Assembly: GCA_028285755.1 (NCBI GenBank)
Contig: JANQOQ010000008.1
Location: 691,399-755,398, forward strand
Direction of reading: 5' to 3'
DNA from: Puniceicoccaceae bacterium
GTDB taxonomy: Bacteria; Verrucomicrobiota; Verrucomicrobiia; Opitutales; JAFGAQ01
Length of the DNA: 64,000 bases
The notes under the pieces were generated by a model. It did no database searches and was not told the DNA's origin. It saw only the letters and a list, made by a program, of their open reading frames with translations. Below, piece after piece: positions 1 through 10,500 of this stretch. The position numbers and the translations under genes are program-made. Positions within the stretch are counted from its first letter, which is position 1, and every line of letters starts with the position of its first letter.

Positions 1-235
1 CAACGAGTTGTATATTTGAGGAAGGTTGATACGACTGATTGGAATTATACCCGACTTGCGGATCTGATAGGATGGCCACTTTCTTCATCCCCGGCAGATA
101 GCCCAGCTGGTCGACATGGATCGAGGCGATATCGTTGGCTCCCGGGGTCTTAGCCGCATAAGTATGAAGCACACTGAAAAAGAGTAAATAGAGCAAAACA
201 GCCCGTTTCCTGAAAGGGATAGTCTTTAAGATCAT
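1..235 (-). CDS. Partial secreted glycoside hydrolase, probable GH9 N-terminal Ig-like (CelD_N-type) region; truncated by window edge
   Basis: Reverse-strand translation from ATG at 235: MILKTIPFRKRAVLLYLLFFSVLHTYAAKTPGANDIASIHVDQLGYLPGMKKVAILSDPQVG... Signal peptide followed by 'I.VDQLGYLPG..K.A', typical of GH9 N-terminal Ig domains. Not in the supplied ORF list because it runs off the edge. Confidence 0.6.
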   Translation of the reverse strand, partial: MILKTIPFRKRAVLLYLLFFSVLHTYAAKTPGANDIASIHVDQLGYLPGMKKVAILSDPQVGYNSNQSYQPSSNIQLV

Positions 236-413
236 AAGAAAAATTTTTTAAGGGTTTTAAACGGTAAAATCATGCGGCCCAACCAGTTCATTTGGGACAA
301 ATTGAACTTGATCTGTCCAGAGGTGGACGCTTCAAGTTGTTCAATCCGCTAATTAGGTGTCCATTGTAAGGAATTGAATGAACTTACATAACAGGAAGTT
401 AGGTTTATAGAGC

Positions 414-1436
414 CTATTGTAACTTTTTTCTGGGGGCGGATTTTCCATCAATCCATGTGCCGCTCACTAAAATATCTTTGGGGTGTTGAGGAAGTCCGAA
501 ATCTCGGTTATTAATGCAGGATGATATGTAATTGACTGCAAACTTACCCACTTCCTCAGGGTTATGATAAATGCCTGCGTCGATTTCCGGACAGCTTTCA
601 GAAATATCCAACGTTACCAGTGCACAATCGCTTGGAACTGAGTATCCGGCATCGATGAGTAACTGGTAATGCTCTTGCTTTGCATGCATGATCACATCCG
701 GGTTGTGTTTTCTATACCATTCCAGGAAATCGTTTTGCGGCGCAGCGGTAATCAGTTCTGGAATGCTTGGGTATTGAGGAAGGTCCGAGTAATAGGCTCT
801 ATAGGCAGTGTTCCACATTCTGTCGGAACGTTCCAGTCGTTGAGGACTCATTGTGAAACCGATTCGCTTATAGCCAAGTTGAATGAGTTTACTGATTGCG
901 AGTTTTACGATCTGAAAGTGATCTCCCAGTACACGAATGGTTTGCGGGTGTTCAACCGTGTTGCTCAGGACAACCGATGTAAATTTGGACCAGTCAATGT
1001 CAATGCGGGTATTGGCATTGGGTTGAGACCCAATGATCACTCCCCGGATGCCTCTTTGGTAGAGTAGGTTTTCAAGGACTTTTGGCTGTTTGGAATAGTC
1101 TGGCCACAAATATTCCGTAATTTCATAGCCAATCTCTCCCGCTCGTTCTTTAGCTCCATCGAGCTTTAAATCTGCGATCTTAAGATGGGGCAGCGATTTA
1201 GATTCAAAGCCTCGTATGTATGCAATAGGCTCGTAATTGGATTTACCCGGCGTGCTCTTGATGGAAGCCATCGCACGGCTCAAGAGCGGGTCGGCGCGGT
1301 ATCCCAGACTTTTAGCTACTTTTTGAACATGGCTTCGGGTAGCCTTGGAAGTATCCCCCGTGTTCCTTAGAGCTTGGGATACGGTTCCTATGGACACTCC
1401 GGCAGCTTTGGCAACTTGTTTGATGGTAGCACGCAT
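414..1436 (-). CDS. LacI family transcriptional regulator
   Basis: N-terminus MRATIKQVAKAAGVSIGTVSQALRNTGDTSKATRSHVQKVAKSLGYR is a LacI HTH plus hinge; periplasmic-binding-like C-terminal part. Confidence 0.93.
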   Translation of the reverse strand: MRATIKQVAKAAGVSIGTVSQALRNTGDTSKATRSHVQKVAKSLGYRADPLLSRAMASIKSTPGKSNYEPIAYIRGFESKSLPHLKIADLKLDGAKERAGEIGYEITEYLWPDYSKQPKVLENLLYQRGIRGVIIGSQPNANTRIDIDWSKFTSVVLSNTVEHPQTIRVLGDHFQIVKLAISKLIQLGYKRIGFTMSPQRLERSDRMWNTAYRAYYSDLPQYPSIPELITAAPQNDFLEWYRKHNPDVIMHAKQEHYQLLIDAGYSVPSDCALVTLDISESCPEIDAGIYHNPEEVGKFAVNYISSCINNRDFGLPQHPKDILVSGTWIDGKSAPRKKLQ

Positions 1437-1536
1437 ATTTGTGTTTTAGTGTATCTGAACGTTTCATATTATATCGGGTTGTTACCATGGCAATATCAAA
1501 TGTCATAGCGGGTGATTACTTTTACCCGATTTAATT

Positions 1537-2844
1537 ATGATGAAATTATTATCTAGTACCTTAGCTGCGCTCCTATTATGTAGTCTCGTATATGCTGAGT
1601 TAGAATTGGACTATCCGGTCTATGAAATCGATCATTGGCACTTCAGTGATATTGATAAGGACGCCCAAATGTGGAGTGGCATGTATGTGGGTTCCAACGA
1701 TAAGGTGTATGTAGGTCTCTGCACCCATGGAGACGCAGCCAATGTCTACGAGTTTGATATCGCAACTAATACAATGCGACATCTGGGCAATCTGACGATA
1801 ATCCTGGGAGAACGGGGCAAGGGCATTTGGACAAACGGGAAAATCCATGTAAGGATGAGTGAATTTGAAGGCTATATTTATTTTGGTTCCTTTTGTGAGG
1901 ATAATGGACCGCCTTCGATCGATCACTCCACGTGGGAGGGACCCTGGTGGTTTCGCATCAAAATGGAGACGGGTGAAATAGAAACCCTCTCTAAGATTAA
2001 TGATTACTGGGGTTTGCTGGGACAGGCACTGGACCCCGAGAGAAGGTTGCTCTATGGACTCGCTGAAGACGGGAATTTGTACAAGTATTACATCGATGAG
2101 GATTACACCGAAGACCTTGGTAAAGTAGATAACTGGGATATCTGCCGCACCATCATAACGGACGACCTGGGCCGCGTTTACGGGAGCTATACTCCGGGAA
2201 GGATTTGGCGCTATGATCCGGAGACTGATAGCCTTGAGGATTTAAAGTATATTCGCTTGCCCATTGATTATTCGGCAAGAACGATGGCAAACCCAATGCT
2301 GGACCGGCGTTCTCAGTGGCGCTATGCGGAGTGGGACCCGGTAGAACGTGTTGCCTTTGGGTTAACGGGAGGAGAAAACCTGCTTTTCCGTTACGATGTC
2401 CATGATGGCCCGGAGGGTTCCATTGAAATCCTGGATCGTATATGCGCGCCGCAGTTTAGGGATGCGATGCCCTTTGATGTGCCCTCAGCTACCCTGGCCA
2501 TGACGATCAATCCGGTGGATCGAAAGATATACTATATTCCGGTGGTTTCCGGGGATTTTGATTATGGGGCGGTCGAAGGCGTGAACACCGACCTGAATCT
2601 ACCCCCACTCTCGTTCATGCTTAGCTACGATATCGAGAGTGGCGAGCTCAATGATATCGGCTACATGCGCACCAAGAGTGGCCGTTGGGCCTATGGTATG
2701 GGAGGTGCAGAGACCGACTCTCAGGGTCGAATCTGGTTTGTTGGGGCATTTGAAGAACCTGATCCCAAATACCAGGCATGGAAAATAGGGGACCAGCCCT
2801 ATGCAATGGGTCTGGGTATGTTTGATCCTAAAAACGTTAAGTAA
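1537..2844 (+). CDS. Secreted beta-propeller-like protein of unknown function (paralog 1)
   Basis: Signal peptide MMKLLSSTLAALLLCSLVYA; repeated 'GKIHVRM..', 'GRVYGSYTPGRIWRYDPETDSLEDL', 'GRIWFVGAFEEP' blade-like segments. Confidence 0.6.
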   Translation: MMKLLSSTLAALLLCSLVYAELELDYPVYEIDHWHFSDIDKDAQMWSGMYVGSNDKVYVGLCTHGDAANVYEFDIATNTMRHLGNLTIILGERGKGIWTNGKIHVRMSEFEGYIYFGSFCEDNGPPSIDHSTWEGPWWFRIKMETGEIETLSKINDYWGLLGQALDPERRLLYGLAEDGNLYKYYIDEDYTEDLGKVDNWDICRTIITDDLGRVYGSYTPGRIWRYDPETDSLEDLKYIRLPIDYSARTMANPMLDRRSQWRYAEWDPVERVAFGLTGGENLLFRYDVHDGPEGSIEILDRICAPQFRDAMPFDVPSATLAMTINPVDRKIYYIPVVSGDFDYGAVEGVNTDLNLPPLSFMLSYDIESGELNDIGYMRTKSGRWAYGMGGAETDSQGRIWFVGAFEEPDPKYQAWKIGDQPYAMGLGMFDPKNVK

Positions 2845-2862
2845 TTTCCAATCTCACAGATT

Positions 2863-4230
2863 ATGAAAAAAGTATATATTTTGTTGTTCACTTTGTTTTT
2901 TATCAGCTCCCTAAGCGCTCAGCAGTGGGTCAATCCTCACTTTGAGGGGCATCGTATGGATTTCCGAGACCTGGGTTATCCGGGGCAGAATCTTATACCT
3001 GCGGATGATTCTCGTATTTCGGCGCTATTATCCCATTCCAATGGGCTGGTATATGGAGCTACCAGCGGGAAGAAAAACGCGTATTTGTTTTTCTATAATA
3101 AGTATCTTAACAAGGTAAGACCCCTTGGGAAAATTGCGGACCAAAAAGGTGTCCGCAATACGCTCCTGGAAGGCCCCGATGGCAAGATTTACATTGGCAC
3201 GGGTCGCAGCATGTATGAGGCTTTTCGTTTCACCAAGGATTTCCCGGTCGCATTTGAGGCGATTCGCGATCAGCTCTGGAAAGATGTAAAAGCGCCCTAT
3301 GCGGATTATCCGGGCGGGCACTTGCTGGTATATGATCCGCAAACCGGCGATAATCAAGTGTATGTGAATGAAGATCAAACCCCTTTGGAGGACCTGGGTA
3401 TCCCAGTAGCGAACAATGGCATCTATACGATGCGTTTCAATGCGGAAAAGACGAAGCTCTACGGGATTTCGTATCCGGATGCGCATTTCTTCATATATGA
3501 TTTGGAAAGCGCTGAGTTTACGGATTTTGGGCCGATGCTCACGCATACGGTATTTAACGGCCCTGAAAAGCACTGGCGCACCGTTCCCCGCGATCTTTAT
3601 ATCCACCCTGAAACGGGCGATGTCTATACCTCCGGAGAGCAGGGGATTATTGTAAAGTTCCCGAAAGGAGGCACTGAGTGGGAACTCATGCAGGCGCGCC
3701 TGCCCGGAGAATATTGGGAGGGCCTGAAGTCCATTGATTATCCGGTGATTGAGCATATCGATGTAGACTCCCGCGGGCGCATTTTTGCTTCAACCAATGA
3801 TGGATATCTGATCCAGCTGGATATTGAGAACGATCGTGTGATTGTCTTAGGGAAACCCAGAGTTCAGCGTCGTATGAGAGCTATGAAAGTGGGCCTGGAC
3901 GATAAGTTATACATGATCACCGGAGAGTTTGGGCGATTCTGCAAGCTGCAAACCTACGATTTAAGCGGGCATTTAGGCTTTGATGAGCTTGGGCCACTTT
4001 CTGTGGATCGCAGCCCTTACTATGCGTGGCGTGGTTATCAGTTTGATGCGATGGCCATTGGCACGGATGGCACCGTGTTTTGCGGTCAAAGTGATCGTGG
4101 CGGGCGTTTGTTCTTTTACATGCCCAGTGTTACCGGCAGTGGACCTTTCCCGCAGGTTTTGAATCCCACCAATGCGGTAATCGAGCGCATGCGCCTGGAT
4201 ACACCGGCAATCATACCTGAGAAACTATAG
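2863..4230 (+). CDS. Secreted beta-propeller-like protein of unknown function (paralog 2)
   Basis: Signal peptide MKKVYILLFTLFFISSLSAQ; repeated 'DGKIYIGTGRSMYEAF', 'GDVYTSGEQG', 'GRIFASTNDGYLIQLDIENDRV', 'DGTVFCGQSDRGGRLFFY'. Confidence 0.6.
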   Translation: MKKVYILLFTLFFISSLSAQQWVNPHFEGHRMDFRDLGYPGQNLIPADDSRISALLSHSNGLVYGATSGKKNAYLFFYNKYLNKVRPLGKIADQKGVRNTLLEGPDGKIYIGTGRSMYEAFRFTKDFPVAFEAIRDQLWKDVKAPYADYPGGHLLVYDPQTGDNQVYVNEDQTPLEDLGIPVANNGIYTMRFNAEKTKLYGISYPDAHFFIYDLESAEFTDFGPMLTHTVFNGPEKHWRTVPRDLYIHPETGDVYTSGEQGIIVKFPKGGTEWELMQARLPGEYWEGLKSIDYPVIEHIDVDSRGRIFASTNDGYLIQLDIENDRVIVLGKPRVQRRMRAMKVGLDDKLYMITGEFGRFCKLQTYDLSGHLGFDELGPLSVDRSPYYAWRGYQFDAMAIGTDGTVFCGQSDRGGRLFFYMPSVTGSGPFPQVLNPTNAVIERMRLDTPAIIPEKL

Positions 4231-4253
4231 TAACTATGGGCTGACATTTACTT

Positions 4254-5918
4254 ATGGAGCTTTGGCAGCAGGCGTTATTGGCATCTTTACCCATTGTATT
4301 GACAGGCATACTGCTTGTCGGATTTCGCATACCGGCAAAGTATGTGATGCCCGGTATGCTGGTATTGACGACCTTACTGGCAGGGGGGGTATGGCAGGTA
4401 GAATGGACCCGGGTGGCTGCTTCAGTAATCCAGGGAGTTTTTGGGACACTATCGATACTCTGGATTATATTCGGGGCAATTCTCTTACTGAATACACTGA
4501 GACGTTCCGGAGCGATTTTAGCGATCCGTAGTAGCTTCACAGAAATCAGCCCGGATCGCCGTGTGCAGATAATCGTCATTGCCTGGTTGTTTGGCTCGTT
4601 TATTGAGGGTGCGTCCGGGTTCGGGACACCGGCAGCAATCGCAGCTCCCTTGCTGGTAGCTCTGGGTTTTCCGGCATTGTGCGCGGTAATGATCGGCATG
4701 ATGATCCAGAGTACGCCCGTTTCATTTGGGGCCGTGGGCACGCCCATTGAAATTGGAGTAACTACGGGATTAAAAACTGAAGCTATGGTTGAGGATTTAG
4801 TGGCGAATGGGAGCACCTGGGACGCCTTCTTACAGTCAACGACCGCTCATGTGGCAGTTATTCATGCCGTAGTGGGGACATTCATACCCCTGTTAATGGT
4901 GGTAATGATGACCCGCTTTTTTGGCCCGGGGCGTTCCTGGCGGGAAGGCCTGTCGATAGCGCCTTTTGCTGTTTTTGCAGGGTTGGCTTTCACAGTGCCT
5001 TATGCGCTGGCCGGTATCTTTTTGGGGCATGAGTTTCCAACCCTAATCGGTGCGTTACTCGGATTAGTGATCGTGAGATCTGCGGCAAAAAGAGGCTTTT
5101 TAATGCCTAAAGATCGCTGGGAATTCGAGACAATCAGTAAGTGGCCCCGTGAATGGCTAGGCACGTTAACCGTAGATGTTTCTTCCGAATCCAATGATCG
5201 ATCGATGTCCGCCTGGTTAGCGTGGTTGCCGTATGTTTTGCTTGCCGTCATTTTACTGTTAACGCGATTATCGGAGTTGGGGATAGGTGCTGTATTGAAG
5301 AACCTCAGCTTTGGCTGGCAGGATATTTTGGGAACAGGGTTGAGTGCAAGTATCGCACCCTTATATCTTCCCGGAGGGATCCTCTTAGTCGTGGTCATAC
5401 TCGCTTTCATACTGCATCGAATGCAGTTGAAAGCGCTGATCTCCGCTTTTCAGGAATCAAGCCGCGTACTGCTCAGTACGGGTTTTGTTTTAATCTTTAC
5501 GGTGCCCCTGGTGCGCATCCTCATAAATTCCGGGGTAAACCTCCAGGGTTACTCATCAATGCCGGTAGCGGTTTCGGAGTGGGTTGCGCAAACGGTAGGA
5601 AGCGTGTTTCCCCTGTTTTCACCAGCAGTGGGTGCCTTGGGTGCGTTTATTGCGGGAAGTAATACAGTGAGTAACATGATGCTCAGCCAGTTTCAGTATT
5701 CGACAGCTACGAATCTGGGGCTATCAGGCGTAATTATGGTCGCGTTACAGGCGGTGGGTGCAGCAGCTGGTAATATGATTGCAGTGCATAATGTGGTCGC
5801 AGCTTCAGCCACGGTCGGGCTGCTGGGAAGAGAGGGATACATACTGCGTAAAACCATAGTACCCACCATGTATTATGTGATCTTCGCGGGAATTTTAGGA
5901 TTAATAGTTAGTTTTTAA
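4254..5918 (+). CDS. L-lactate permease (LctP) family transporter
   Basis: Polytopic membrane protein with [32 protein letters not shown] and [16 protein letters not shown] motifs typical of LctP. Confidence 0.9.
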   Translation: MELWQQALLASLPIVLTGILLVGFRIPAKYVMPGMLVLTTLLAGGVWQVEWTRVAASVIQGVFGTLSILWIIFGAILLLNTLRRSGAILAIRSSFTEISPDRRVQIIVIAWLFGSFIEGASGFGTPAAIAAPLLVALGFPALCAVMIGMMIQSTPVSFGAVGTPIEIGVTTGLKTEAMVEDLVANGSTWDAFLQSTTAHVAVIHAVVGTFIPLLMVVMMTRFFGPGRSWREGLSIAPFAVFAGLAFTVPYALAGIFLGHEFPTLIGALLGLVIVRSAAKRGFLMPKDRWEFETISKWPREWLGTLTVDVSSESNDRSMSAWLAWLPYVLLAVILLLTRLSELGIGAVLKNLSFGWQDILGTGLSASIAPLYLPGGILLVVVILAFILHRMQLKALISAFQESSRVLLSTGFVLIFTVPLVRILINSGVNLQGYSSMPVAVSEWVAQTVGSVFPLFSPAVGALGAFIAGSNTVSNMMLSQFQYSTATNLGLSGVIMVALQAVGAAAGNMIAVHNVVAASATVGLLGREGYILRKTIVPTMYYVIFAGILGLIVSF

Positions 5919-5928
5919 AAGAAGGATA

Positions 5929-7338
5929 ATGTTTATGAAAAAATGGTTATGTTTTTGTTTAGTTTGGTTTCTGACCAGCTTAGTATATGGCGGTGATTTC
6001 AAGGAGATCGGTAATGTAAGAGCAATACCTGCAATTGAAATCGAAAGTTCAAAGCTTTGGATCGGGGGTGAGGTGCTCGACCGGGATTTATGTGACTATG
6101 ATGCCTACAAAGAGTATCTAGGTAAACTGGGTGCCAAGAAGATACGCCTGCAAAGCGGTTGGGCGAAATGTGAGCAAGTCAAGGGGCAATACGATTTTGC
6201 ATGGCTCGACCATATCGTGGATGATGCTCTCTCGCGCGGTGTCCAACCCTGGTTGCAGATTAGCTATGGTAACCGCTTGTATGAAGGTGGGGGTGGCCCC
6301 AGCTTAGGTCAGGGCTTGGTAACTTCTGATGAAGCGCTTGAGGCATTTGCAAGGTTCGCGCATGCCCTGGTAGCGCGATTCAAAGACCGCGTGAATGTTT
6401 GGGAAATATGGAATGAGAGCGATCTCAGACACAATCGTGAACGAGGCCATGGTGCGGATGCGTATGGAAAGTTATTCATCAAAATAGCGGAAGCCGTTCT
6501 TGCAGAACAACCGGACGCGACCATTGTAGCACTATCGATGTCCGCGGACGGAGAAACGCCTTATGTTGAAGAGTTTTTTGAATATTTATCCGCCAGGGAT
6601 AAACTCCATTTGGTCGATGTCGTCACTTTCCATGGTTACCCCAGAATCCCTGAATCCCGAATCGAGAGAAACGCAACGCTTTTTAAGCAAGTGCGAAAGT
6701 ACGTGCCTGAGGTTGAGTTTTGGCAGGGCGAAACCGGCGCCCCTTCCACCTTCGGCTCAACCGGCGCACTTTCAAATTATCCCTGGACGGAGGCTTCGCA
6801 GGCCAAGTGGAATACACGCCGAGCATTGGTCCATATTGGCCGTGACATACCGTTTAGCTTATTTCTGCTTTCGGAATTTGTCTATAATGATTCAATCCGC
6901 CAGGGTCTTAACTCGAAGGGAATACTTAAAATCAATCCTGAGGACTTCTCTATTAAGCGACCCAAACCCGCTTATTATGCCTATCAGCATCTCACAAGTA
7001 TTTTCCACGACGATATGGAGTTGATCTCAGATTTTTCAGCTGAAGTCGTGAGTGATCAATCCACATCAATCTACGCTTGGGAACATGTCCAGGGAGGTAA
7101 GGCAATCGCCTATTGGTATGATTCCGAGATTCCTTCAGATGAGGATGAATACAGCGAGGTGAAAATCAAGGTGGATGCAGATACCTTTAAAGACCCCGTG
7201 CTCGTAAACATAGTTAGCGGCAAAGTCATGAAACTCCCCGAAAATGCTATTCAACAAAAGGAAAAATCAATGATCTTCACCCTGCCATGCTACGATTCAC
7301 CCATTCTATTGGCCGATAAAAGCACGATACCCATGTAG
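5929..7338 (+). CDS. Secreted glycoside hydrolase-like protein (clan GH-A / GH39-like TIM barrel)
   Basis: Signal peptide; 'VWEIWNESDLRHN' (acid/base NE motif), 'VEFWQGETGAPS' (possible nucleophile Glu), TIM-barrel-like segments. Confidence 0.7.
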   Translation: MFMKKWLCFCLVWFLTSLVYGGDFKEIGNVRAIPAIEIESSKLWIGGEVLDRDLCDYDAYKEYLGKLGAKKIRLQSGWAKCEQVKGQYDFAWLDHIVDDALSRGVQPWLQISYGNRLYEGGGGPSLGQGLVTSDEALEAFARFAHALVARFKDRVNVWEIWNESDLRHNRERGHGADAYGKLFIKIAEAVLAEQPDATIVALSMSADGETPYVEEFFEYLSARDKLHLVDVVTFHGYPRIPESRIERNATLFKQVRKYVPEVEFWQGETGAPSTFGSTGALSNYPWTEASQAKWNTRRALVHIGRDIPFSLFLLSEFVYNDSIRQGLNSKGILKINPEDFSIKRPKPAYYAYQHLTSIFHDDMELISDFSAEVVSDQSTSIYAWEHVQGGKAIAYWYDSEIPSDEDEYSEVKIKVDADTFKDPVLVNIVSGKVMKLPENAIQQKEKSMIFTLPCYDSPILLADKSTIPM

Positions 7339-7458
7339 CCTGAGAGTAGGAGCTTTCGGGGTTACGAAAAATCTTATAGAGATAGTTACTAAAGTCCTCA
7401 ACTGAAGATTTACGAAAGTTGAGGCTCATGGCTTTTAATAGATGTTTTCAAAAAGAAA

Positions 7459-7498
7459 GGGGTTCCGTGAGAACTTTCATTCCCAATTCCGGAACCCC
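7459..7498 (-). terminator. Rho-independent terminator for the TonB receptor gene
   Basis: Perfect 9-bp stem GGGGTTCCG (7459-7467) / CGGAACCCC (7490-7498), followed on the minus strand by TTTCTTTTTG. Confidence 0.75.
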
Positions 7499-7527
7499 TC
7501 CCCCAAAACTAGATTTGATCTACATCT

Positions 7528-10500
7528 CTAGAATTCAAACGTATTGGTAAGTGTCCACGTCATCGGTTCCGGGATACGAACTGCAGCAGGCGATCCATCC
7601 GGCTGGACATTAATCGGTATCAGATCATCATCTGCAAAGATGTTGCGCAGATTGAGCTGAATCCTCCAATTAATGCCATCCATGACTTCGCGTCTATATC
7701 CGAACGTTAAATCGATCTTGGTATTGGATGGCCCCTTGTAAGGACTGCTTAAATCAAAGGTGGTTACCCCTTCTGAATCCGTAGCAATGGGATAACCAAT
7801 CACGACGTCATCCTCCCAGCGCAATGCACCGCCTACTGAGAGCCCGCGAAGCTTGCCTTCGGAGAAGCGGTAATTGGTAATCGCGTTAAAGCGCCATTCA
7901 CGCATCTCTGGAGTAGAGGTGCCTTCGAGCAGTTCAGTAAGCGCATAGTTGGAGCGGAATGTGCTGTTCCACATATTGCGAATGGAATTTCCATTACCAC
8001 TCCAGATGCGAATATCTCCTGCCAGGCTATCGGGATTGTTTATGTAAGAATCGACGAATTCAACCCATTGAATAAGAGCCTCGCCGCCCACATCATTGCG
8101 AATGGCTTCCGTGCGGGAGGCATTGATTGCTATTCTCCAGTTGTTTGTGGGCCGGGCAATGAATTCGTATTCCTGCCCCTTGGAGATCGTATTTTCAACG
8201 TAGTTTAATCCTGCTGGTGCTTGAGAACTGAAGTTCCTTACTTCGGTGCCCAGGCCGTCCAGTTGCCATGCGCTTACGTAATCCGGGAATTGGGAATTGA
8301 TAGCCGCAATGAACTCTTCCCAATCCGCAATAGCAGCAGCTTCATACTCAGGGTTGATGGATCCGTTGGGATCTCTCATTTCATAGCGCCAGGTGCGATT
8401 ATCTCCTTCTTGAGCTACACCATCCAGTGTGAATCCTCGGCTGATGTTATGCTTAAAGATGTTCGCCCAATTATTGCCCCAGGCAACGAATCGACCGATA
8501 AACCAATCTCCCTGGATACGCCCTGCAGTCGCATTGTTCACGGAGGTTTCGAAATCGGTAATCTTAAGCGAATATCTGCCATCTTTAGTGCCAATCAAGA
8601 TACTCTGGTCAACCGTCATACCACTGGGTGCTGCAATCTCTCTACCAAAGAGATCTACACGTCCTGCGCCTGGCTGAAAATTGTTACCTTCATTGTAATA
8701 AAGGCTCAGTTCAAACGGTAAAAACTGGAAAAATGGCAGTCGGTCAACGTGAACACCCACACTCCAGCTTTCGGATTCACCCTTTTCAATGGTAGGCTCA
8801 AAATCCAGATTATAAACTTCTGGAGACACATCACGAAAACGCTGGGTACCCCCTACGAGGGAGCGAATTTCAGGCGCATTGGTTTGAAGAGTTTCTACTG
8901 TATCCTCTCTCCAACCGTAGGTACCGACGATCGCGTGATCCAATAACTGACCATGCCATACGAATGCATTCGATTCAACAAAGCTGGATGCCAGGCTGGC
9001 ATTGCTGATCAGCTGGTTGTAATTATCCCCTTGCATCGAATCAATCACGGTAAAGTCTCGATTGGTCCAGCCAACATAGTTCGCAGGATTTTCGGATTGT
9101 GTGCTATTTCCGTCCCACGGTGCCCCTGGGTCAACATCCGGAGCATTCCACGTGGTATCGAAGAAATACACTGAAGTCGATGAGGGCAGCTGAACCGCAT
9201 TCAGGTTGGATAGGTTCGCACCTGAGGCAGAACTTCTGCCTAGCAGAGTATCTCCCAAATAGTGAGTGGTATTTACAATATTGATGTTGTCCTGACCATC
9301 AATAATACCAGTCACGTCATAAAAGGCCTCTTCCATACCGTATCGGTGAAAGGTACGGCGGTCCTCACGAGCGTATTGTTCGCTGTATACCCCATTAATG
9401 GTCTGCACACCCAGGATTCTGCCAAGCCAACCATCAAAGATTTCATTGAATTTGAGTCGACCAAATGCAGTTGCCCGAAATGAATCACGATAAATATCCC
9501 TAATTTGATTACCGCCCTGGACACTGTCTGAAATGAAGGGCCGTCCTGCATTCGGGTTCACAGAGCCATCCGCCAGGTGGCTGTTGGTATCCACATAGAT
9601 CGCGTCATTGAAACCGGTGATACCGACTCTTCCATCGTCATAATTTTGCTCAAAGTAGGCGATTTCATACCCCAAATTGTTCTTAAAGAAGGTGTTGGCC
9701 AATGTTAGGGTCATGACATCCCAGTTGGACCATTCTTCCTTATTCGGGCCATCTATGAGTTGGTCATAAAAATTAAATATACTCGAATCCTGTAGATGGA
9801 ATTGCTTATACTGACCAAAATTCGCAAAGGGTAAATTTGCATCCTGAGCGTAGGTTATGTAGTTTTGAGGAGCAGTCCATCGACTAAAACCAGTGGCAAG
9901 ATTATCATCGATAGAGCCATCTGGAGCCAAGCCTCCTCTTTGATTGATTTCTGTAATTTGTGCGTTGAAATTGCTGCTGTTGGGATCCTCCCACATAAAA
10001 AGGGGCCCTCCAAAGAGCTGAGCATAATTACCGATTGCCGGGTTATAGTTGGGGTTTTCGATTTCAACTCCATCGACAACGATCCTTTGGTTCATCTGGC
10101 CCAGGCCAATGGCATCCTGCTCACGCCGTCTTACCAATAAAGGGTCAAACAACTCACCATTTAGGCCTGGAAGCAATGCGAAGGAACCATCACTGTTTCT
10201 GGACGGACGTAAAAACGGAGTTATACGGTCTTGAGGAGTTAAGACGCGCGGGCGATTACTTCTCACATAACCGCTTTCAACGTTGGCGTTAATAATGAGA
10301 GTTGTGGTATCGTTATTTAAGAATTCAGGGGCATATTTTGTGGCGAAGTATATACGCCTTCTGTCATCCCTGGCCGGGCCTTGCTCAAACTTGCGATTAT
10401 CTGCGAGTCCGGCGAGCCGAACGGCCAATTCGTCTTCGAGAATCGATCGATTGATATTTATGCTTCCTCGACTTGTTCCAAAGCTACCGATACGCACTTC

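Noticed and set aside
3028-3756. 242-aa minus-strand ORF opposite the second propeller gene
   Set aside because: Fully antisense to a well-supported secreted protein gene, with no recognisable domain; shadow ORF.
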